This document shows positions 57,831 through 64,000 of a stretch of DNA of 64,000 nt, piece after piece. Under the pieces are notes generated by a model. That model was given only the letters and a program-made list of their open reading frames with translations. It searched no databases and had not been told where the DNA came from. Within the stretch, counting starts at the first letter, position 1. Each line of letters opens with the position of its first letter. A program made the position numbers and the translations under genes. This DNA is from Hydractinia symbiolongicarpus (Eukaryota > Cnidaria > Hydrozoa > Anthoathecata > Hydractiniidae): positions 12,834,001 to 12,898,000 of the forward strand of contig NC_079878.1 in assembly GCF_029227915.1 (NCBI RefSeq), in the 5' to 3' direction.

Positions 57831-58304
57831 TTATTCCCGTCAAATGTTTCACTTAGAAATAGTTTTTTAGAATTTCGTTGCTACGAGAAAAAAAGATTGC
57901 ATATTAATTTATTTTCGTTTTTAAACAAAGTTAGAACTTGAAGAAAAGAAAAACGAAAAGATAGAAAATTTATTTTATTTTGATCTACTGCAAAAGTTTT
58001 TTTTTCGCGAGAATTTCTAAATTTTCCTGCCGAAAAAATTTCCGTACCCACATCACTGGTTAAATACTAAGATAACTAAAAAAGGAATTTGTGAAAAAAT
58101 ATTTGTAAATGTAGTTTGCTATGAAAATTTTCGCTGAAAAAATTTTGGTGATTAAACGTAATTAAAGATTTTCTTCGTCGTTTTTTTTTCTAGATTGACC
58201 AATCATTGCCAAGATATATGTCGGATTATGATATGGTCTTAACGAACGATGCTACGATGGATCTTATAAATGTTTTTCTACAACAGCTATGTTTACAACG
58301 TTGA
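53527..58304 (+). CDS. NT5C3: Cytosolic 5'-nucleotidase III (pyrimidine 5'-nucleotidase), 12 coding exons
   Basis: Exons: 53527-53655, 53743-53841, 54371-54440, 54595-54641, 54943-54986, 55072-55113, 55535-55624, 55855-55931, 56193-56278, 56496-56588, 57366-57473, 58194-58304; 996 nt, 331 residues. Every border is GT-AG and all phases agree. The family dephosphorylates UMP and CMP. HAD motif I is DFDRTLT in exon 3 (nucleophile and acid/base Asp), motif [11 protein letters not shown], and motif [15 protein letters not shown] for Mg2+. FPIEMS, WWISAI and the ending FLQQLCLQR fit UMPH-1. The N-terminus ([20 protein letters not shown]) is a hydrophobic anchor as in the long vertebrate isoform. 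Intron 1 (87 nt) has no in-frame stop, so its retention would keep the frame. Confidence 0.93.
56285..56375. repeat. (TTTTG)n microsatellite in intron 9
   Basis: About 90 bp of TTTTG units, interrupted by longer T runs and ending in CCTTG units, start directly after the donor of exon 9. Confidence 0.9.
57510..57827 (+). mobile_element. Full-length tRNA-derived SINE in intron 11 of the NT5C3-like gene
   Basis: The head has an A-box (TTGTGGTAGAGCG, 57518-57530) and a B box (GGTTCATACCC, 57556-57566) spaced as in a tRNA gene. A unique body of about 200 bp and an (AAT)n tail (about 57776-57826) follow. AAATTATT lies directly on both sides (57502-57509 and 57828-57835), a probable 8-bp target duplication. 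It belongs to a different family from the SINE at 49165, since the bodies share nothing. Confidence 0.85.
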
Positions 58305-58483
58305 ATAATTTCATAAGAATAACAGGTTTCTAATGAGAGGAATATTGCCCAGGGAAGAAAACATGTCAAAATACAAGCTTAGTTATCTTGCACAGGCCTT
58401 TTAAAGATGTCAAATTGACGGTATTAGGGTCCTAAAGATAAAGAATCATCCAATCACTTTTTTAATAGCTGCAAAATAGGCAA

Positions 58484-58489
58484 AATAAA
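58484..58489 (+). terminator. AATAAA polyadenylation signal for the NT5C3-like gene
   Basis: The first AATAAA after the stop codon, about 180 nt downstream. Confidence 0.5.
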
Positions 58490-60289
58490 ATTCTACATTG
58501 TAAACCAAGCTTTAGTTTCAATTTTTTAAACGCATGCATATGAATTGTTAATAGTTTTGTAAAATATAGTTTTCAAGAATATTGCTTCAAGTCACAAAGA
58601 TATTAAGGTGGCCAACTAAAGGTCTAAGTAAGATTAGGAAAATTTGTAGTTGAAGAAAATCAGTATGAAAATATGAAATTTAGTTTTCCAGCGTCTTGTC
58701 ATTTCGATGAATTACTAATGTAGCGTAATAATTTTCACAAATCTTTTAGACGCAGAATGTACTAATTCTCGCTTATTTTTGCGATTTTTTAGCAAATACC
58801 CAAAGATTAGAACGAATACGATTGATCACATCGGTCGATTTTATTCAAGTTATTTAGTTTGAATTTAGCGTCAGGGATTTTATTAACCTTGTCACCGCTA
58901 AAAGTATATATTTTCGTATAATATGAAATTTACATTTAACCTGTATGTATAGGATTTTTATAATTACACTACAAAGATGTTTGGATAAACATAGTGTATA
59001 GGATTTTTGAATCGAATCTGCGATTTGCAGTAAAACTTCATATGCCGTCCAGTTCTGTGTACCAAATAGAAAAATGTTCGTTGAATGGTACGCCGAGTTC
59101 TTTGTAATATTCTTGTGTTAGTTACATACCTTTCCCTGTGAAACACATGATGTTATGACTTATTATGGCATTGTTCTTTATAGCTGAAATATTAAGCTAA
59201 ATTGTGTGATTTTCTGCAAATGGTGGTCTTTCTAAAAGCATACAATTTTGTCAACACACATAAGCTGCTATTAGGGATGAAATTAAGAATTGCTTCACAC
59301 GAAAGTAGGCGGCTGTGTGTGACTTTTGTTACTGTGTACACCTGTCTTTATAGGCAAATGCATTTTCAAGGGGAAGAAGTAGGTTGTTAAAAAGAGAGGT
59401 CCTATTTTACAATTAATTTGCTTGGCTGGTCCATGGCTGGTTACAATTAATTTATTGGCACGGCATTGTAAACCCAACCTTGAACCTTTTGATCTGTGTA
59501 CGTCGGTATTAAATTTAACACAATGAAAAAGTCACAGAAGCACACCATGGTGAGAGAAGTAAAAGAAAGTTCAGGGATGGAATGTAAAGCCTGAAGGTTG
59601 CTAAGCAGCAAGTTGCTTAATTTTTTTTGTCTAATTTGAGGCCTAGTCTCTTAACTATATTGCCTTAAAAAAAACGCGTTTCTGCTGTTTAACTAGAGGG
59701 AGATGAATAAACTGAAATTTCTTGTTCTAGGAGGGGACCGATCCTCAACTGTGTAAACATTTTTTTTACTGTCATCTGGTCTTAAGTATTATTTTATTTC
59801 TCATGAGTAAACGCTGTGAATACGACTGCGCCAATACAGTGCAGTGCCATATTGACAGATGGTAATTTATGTATCCATGATTCAACATTTTTAGTTGTGT
59901 TTTCCGTACTGACTGAACCTAATTTATGGCTATAGAAGCAAAAAAGAGTGTATGACATTTTAACCCTCATTGGTTTCTGACTTAAAAGATTTATTTAGAT
60001 TAAAAGATATTAAGAGACATATAGGAAGGATTGAGTCTGGGAATTTTTTTTTTTGAGTTTATTTGAAAAGAAGGAGAAGTGTATTTTTTTCGCATTTGCA
60101 AGAGAAGCAGACTGTTTTGACTAAGAAGAAAAATGTTTTTATTAAGAAGAGAAATGTTACTGCTAAGAAGAGAAGTGAGTAATAGGAGCCATGGTAGCCA
60201 GCGCCCCTGCCTCTGGCGATGTGTCTGCCAAACGAACGGGTATTCCCCCAAACGGTTACTCAACATTTTGTGAAAATGCTGATTTCGCA
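58490..60289. other. Intergenic sequence between NT5C3-like and DNAJC7
   Basis: AT-rich with no supported gene. A single CAGGGGCGCTGGCTACC terminus-like motif on the minus strand near 60205 resembles a hAT end, but no partner was found. The 300 bp before 60324 should contain the DNAJC7 promoter. Confidence 0.4.
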
Positions 60290-60290
60290 G
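60280..60290 (+). promoter_or_regulatory. Acceptor-like site upstream of DNAJC7
   Basis: GATTTCGCAG ends at 60290, 33 nt before the start codon, a possible 5' UTR or trans-splice acceptor. Confidence 0.35.
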
Positions 60291-60323
60291 ACACGGTTCT
60301 GGAACTTTCTTTAAAAATACAAG

Positions 60324-63300
60324 ATGGCGGCCGCTGAAGTCTGTAGCTCACTTCCACAGGAAAATAAAATGGATTTAAACGAGGGTAGTTATGATACCGA
60401 AGATGAAAAGATGGACACAGAAGGATGCGAAGAGATAGATAAAAAGTTAGTTAAAATTTGGACATATCTCACCCTCTCACCACAAAAAAATTGATACATC
60501 TGTCTAAGACCAGAGTCAGGCGAAAAAAATTATTTTTTTTACTTTAGCTAGCTAGATAACTATAAGTATATATTGAAGAAGAAACAAGTGAAAACTACTT
60601 GCATATAATAAAATGATTTGTTTCCAAAATAGCATATACGTAACCATGATAACCAAACTATTCTATGCGACAGTTGTGCACATATATACCTACAACTTTA
60701 TTGAAGAGTTTCATTCTCCTGACCAACTTTCGGTTGAGGGAAAGCACAGATCTTTCATGGTCAACTATCACAGAAGAAGCTTTGATTAAACAAGAACTAC
60801 AAGTATCTGAATTAGGGGCCTTCGAAAAAATTTTCGGCCCTGTTAGCAGGATATCGCCGCTAAGATTCAGACTTCCCCCCCTCTTTTAGCGGATTTCCGT
60901 GTGTGAAATACACACATTCGGATAAATCTTGGAAGGCTCAGGGGCGTGTTTTGTAGATAAAAGTTATCAGAATTGATGACAAGAGGAATTATGCTCACGA
61001 ACGACGAAGAATTTTCAGGCCACAAACAAATTTTTAAAATTTCTCAATCCCTAGCGGATTTTTTTTCAAACTTCAGACCCCCCTCCTCCCTAATTGTTTA
61101 TTCATTAGCACTATAATGAATAAACATTCCATTGAAATAAAGTTATTCTTTCAAAATAGTTTTTTACAAATACATTTTTTTTGTTATCATTGACTAAACA
61201 TGACGCAGTGAAGGAGAAGAGTCATGCATCTGTACCTAAAATAAATGTGATGTATAAAAGTAGCTAAAGAAAGAGGAAACAGACCTGTGGCACAAAACTT
61301 TTTAGTGGACAATCAAACTATCAAATCAATTTTAAGTGACCCACAAAATAGTTATTATTTATGTGCTGTCAGAAGATATGCATTTTTAGTTTGTTGTTAC
61401 TTTGAGAACATATGCTCTATGGACAGCTCCTTTTTAGTTATACGGCCACTGTTACATAATAGTGAAAAATGAGAGTCTCCTGAGCTGGAGTTAGCTTTAC
61501 CGGTATAAGCAGGCTGTAAGACATTTTTAATTTTTATCGGTAATTCCCACAGGATTGAAAATCCTTGTAAAATTACAACAATGTTAGCAAGTTAACTTTT
61601 ATCTTCTACCTTATAGAGAGATTGCTTTGTCAAAGAAAGAAGAAGGAAACAAATATTACACAGGAAAAGATTACAACAATGCTGTCTCTTTATACACAGA
61701 AGCAATCAGTAAGTGTACTTACATTTTCTATTTTTAATAAACTATATAAGAATTTTTGGTGCAGGTAGTATTTTTACTTGTATATTTTAACGGTAAAAAC
61801 TTAATTTCTAAGCTTTGGACCCAACTTGTGCTGCATATTATGGAAATAGAGCTGCAGCCTATATGATGTTGGCCGACTACCAGAAAGGTCTGGACGATGC
61901 ACGGACTGCTTTTACATTGGATTCGTCCTTTGTAAAAGCATACCACAGAGCTGCAAAATGTTACATAGCTACTGGCCAGACAAACAATGCGTTACAAACT
62001 CTTGAGAAAGCAAAGGGTCTGGAACCGAAAAATAAACTTGTATTAGCAGAAGTATGTACTGTAGTTTTTCTGGTTCAATAAGCATAAATTGAAACTAAAG
62101 GTTTTAAAAATATTAAGATGTGTGAAATGCGTAAGTTAGAGTCTGCTTGAGTTTTATCCTAATGTAAATGAAAAAAAAATATTAGAACAACAAATTTAGT
62201 GTACCTAGTTTGGAAATATATATTGCGCCACTAACTAAACTTCTGGGAGCAATTAATGACTCAGCTATTTTCTCTTTTCTTAGAATTTGACAGCCCTTTG
62301 CGTGTGTCAAAGCGATAGCTCACCTGTTATTGATCTGCCTGCCTCCGGTAAATCCAAGAAACCCTCTATTATGAAAGAGGTCCTTTCAAAAAATGTCTAT
62401 AGTTCTATTTTTTTTTTAACAATTTTTAATTAATATAAAAACTTCCTTATTTAATGTGTTTATTTTTTAATGAATCTCATTCCAATAAGGCTGACTTTAA
62501 ACAAATTTAACTAGTCTTGCTTATTTTAATCCTTATTGTCCAATAAAATGATGGGTTAAGTTCTTTGTTATCCTCCTCTAATTTTGAAATGAAAATTGTA
62601 TGGTTAACTGAGCAAGTTTTTAGTTTCACTCTTGCATTGTAAAAAAGTAGATTGCAGTTATATCATTAATTGGTTCTTATTGCTGTAAATGTTTGTGAAG
62701 AGCCCTATCCCATTTTTAGACAAACCAAAATTTTGTATGTCCATGTACTTTTAGTGCAAAAAAAATAGTCGTCATTTTCACCTGTTTTTTTTTATTATTA
62801 TTTTAGCTGAAGAATGTCAAAATGATGGCTGATTACGAAAAACAAAGTGCCAATGCATACGAAACTGGTGATTATAGAAAAGTAAAGAAGTTAAATTTAT
62901 TTATGTCATCATTTTGTGTAGTTGGTTCTTATATATGTTTTTGTTTTTTCATTAAGATTGAATTTTGCATGCGAAGGCTACTAGAATTCGCACCTAGTGC
63001 TCTTACATATAAGAGTCTCCAAGCTGAATGTTTAGCATTAACAGGAAAATTTAACGATGCACAATTATTAACGAAGTAAGTTTTTATTATTTAATTTATA
63101 GCTTATACTTATACATATTTTTTTGAGTGTCGATAAATTTATTCTTGTGACTTTAAATTATCCTCTGTGGTATTTTTATCATGTCTACTTTTCTTTCTCT
63201 CTTCTGTATTATGGTTGTTTACATATTTGGCGCAATTGAAAACATGTCTTGATTGGTTCACATATACCGTATATTATATGGCCAGATATAATCATACTCT

Positions 63301-64000
63301 TATCAAATTTGATCTTCAGTCTAAAAAATTTAGACCTCTGTAGCTTTGTTCTGTTTTATTTTTATCTTGAAAATTATTTTTGTGGTTTAGTCTTAATTAT
63401 TTCAATCATGTGTAGACAGGCACATTTCTATTTATTCATACAAAAGTTTCCATGTTTTATTTTGTAGCTTAACCTCTAAATTTTTTTGAACAGCGAAATA
63501 TTACAAAAGGATTCCCGCAATAAAGATGCATTATATGTTCGAGGTTTATGTTTGTATTATCAGGTAAATTGGATTTCTACTTTTTGTTTGGACATAATAA
63601 GAAATGGTTTTCCCAGCACACAGAGACTGGGAATAACTGAAATGTAAGAACAATTACTAGTCTTAAATTTTATTGATTTTCCCTTTTTTACTGAAAAACT
63701 CAGCAAATTTGTGAAAAATATTTTTCAAGGAAAAGCTTTCTGTAGAATGAATTGCTTCAGTTTTATCAAACTTGTAGACAATTATTTTGGATTGCAAAAA
63801 TTTGTAATGTAGTGTAAAACAAATAAAAATACTTAAAATATAAGAACAAAATAAGAACACCTTAGGATAAGGTTAAATTTCACGATTCTTATAAAACAAA
63901 GTGTCAAATTTTGTAGTCTCAAGTTAGGTTGTTATATTAAATTAAAAATCTACCGTTTTTTTGCATATCATTAGGATCAAACTGAAAGAGCTTATAACGT
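60324..64000 (+). CDS. DNAJC7: DnaJ homolog subfamily C member 7 (TPR co-chaperone), 5' part
   Basis: Exons seen: 60324-60446, 61618-61708, 61813-62051, 62807-62881, 62957-63075, 63494-63563 and 63975 to the window end. Introns are GT-AG and phases agree. TPR motifs are clear: KKEEGNKYYTGKDYNNAVSL, then AAYYGNRAAAYMMLADYQKG, SFVKAYHRAAKCYIATGQ, DYEKQSANAYETGDYRK, LLEFAPSALTYKSLQAECL and DALYVRGLCLYYQ. Order and spacing match DNAJC7 (TPR2), which binds Hsp70 and Hsp90 and passes clients between them. The J domain would lie beyond the window. The N-terminus is an acidic leader (MDLNEGSYDTEDEKMDTEG), longer than I expect for vertebrates. The first donor, AA|GTTAGT, is the least certain border. 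Confidence 0.92.
60814..60841. repeat. Hairpin in DNAJC7 intron 1
   Basis: AGGGGCCTTCGAAAA pairs with TTTTCGGCCCT apart from one bulge, giving a stable stem over 28 bp. It may be part of a MITE whose edges I cannot define. Confidence 0.45.
62284..62379 (+). other. Possible in-frame cassette exon of DNAJC7
   Basis: A 96-nt block after TTTTCTTAG and before GTCCTT is open for 32 codons, begins and ends in phase 0 between exons 3 and 4, and reads NLTALCVCQSDSSPVIDLPA and so on to SIMKE. Including it would insert 32 residues between two TPR motifs. The donor (GAG|GTCCTT) is weak, and an alternative GTAAAT donor at 62348 would break the frame. Confidence 0.35.

Noticed and set aside
60190-60960. 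hAT-like termini CAGGGGCGC (minus, near 60205) and CAGGGGCGTG (plus, near 60945)
   Set aside because: The two motifs do not form a matching pair with a target duplication, and exon 1 of DNAJC7 lies between them, so no element could be defined.
1-64000. CRISPR array, phage, integron or bacterial operon
   Set aside because: The repeats seen are satellites, microsatellites or transposon ends. Introns and animal genes throughout show a eukaryotic nuclear genome.

Overview
This is an intron-bearing, AT-rich animal genomic window, most likely from a cnidarian and probably a hydrozoan. The evidence is the host gene set, the small GT-AG introns, splice-acceptor-like AGs just upstream of every host start codon (as expected with spliced-leader trans-splicing), and transposon families of a kind I associate with cnidarian genomes. 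No bacterial-type operon, CRISPR array or phage feature is present.

Four conserved host genes are recognisable. LRRC57 (minus, 3 coding exons, 12073-13835) and MRPL21 (minus, one coding exon, 14445-15005) lie head to tail on the left. A cytosolic 5'-nucleotidase III gene (NT5C3-like, plus, 12 coding exons, 53527-58304) and the 5' part of DNAJC7 (plus, 60324 to the window end) lie on the right. They share no pathway: a myristoylated leucine-rich repeat protein, a mitoribosome subunit, a pyrimidine nucleotidase and a TPR co-chaperone. All exon joins given were checked for GT-AG borders and reading phase.

The 38 kb between the two gene pairs, and the first 8.5 kb, form a transposon graveyard with several nested insertions. 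From left to right: two related hAT elements, one inserted in the coding sequence of the other (1-6072); an unknown two-part open reading frame (6780-7265); a Tc1/mariner-IS630-type relic (7652-8456); a DDE_1 relic (about 15800-16599); a 53-bp satellite (17040-17312) abutting a 4.2-kb Mutator/Kolobok-type element with 23-bp inverted ends and TTAA flanks (17310-21500); a stand-alone P2X7-C-terminal-like domain gene (21691-22447); an internally deleted hAT derivative (22542-23998); copia-like remains (about 28700-29520); a C-terminal DDE_1 exon (29653-30131); a ZNF862-like hAT gene cut by an antisense LINE (30572-33310); an unrecognised multi-ORF repeated gene split by a 3.6-kb hAT (33961-40487); an apparently intact pogo-like transposon with a C-terminal PHD finger (42142-45185); and a 2.5-kb element with long inverted ends carrying HIRAN-like and PHD-like genes but no recognised transposase (45321-47801). 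An inverted pair of LINE copies, one holding a tRNA-derived SINE, follows (48690-51560).

The most unusual items are a candidate 91-residue three-exon gene antisense inside the Mutator/Kolobok element, the HIRAN/PHD element, the unrecognised gene family, and the apparent fusion of an OTU-like module to a hAT transposase. Most transposon genes carry stops or frameshifts; the pogo-like element is the only one whose main reading frame is open throughout. Family names come from motif recognition by eye; no database search was run.
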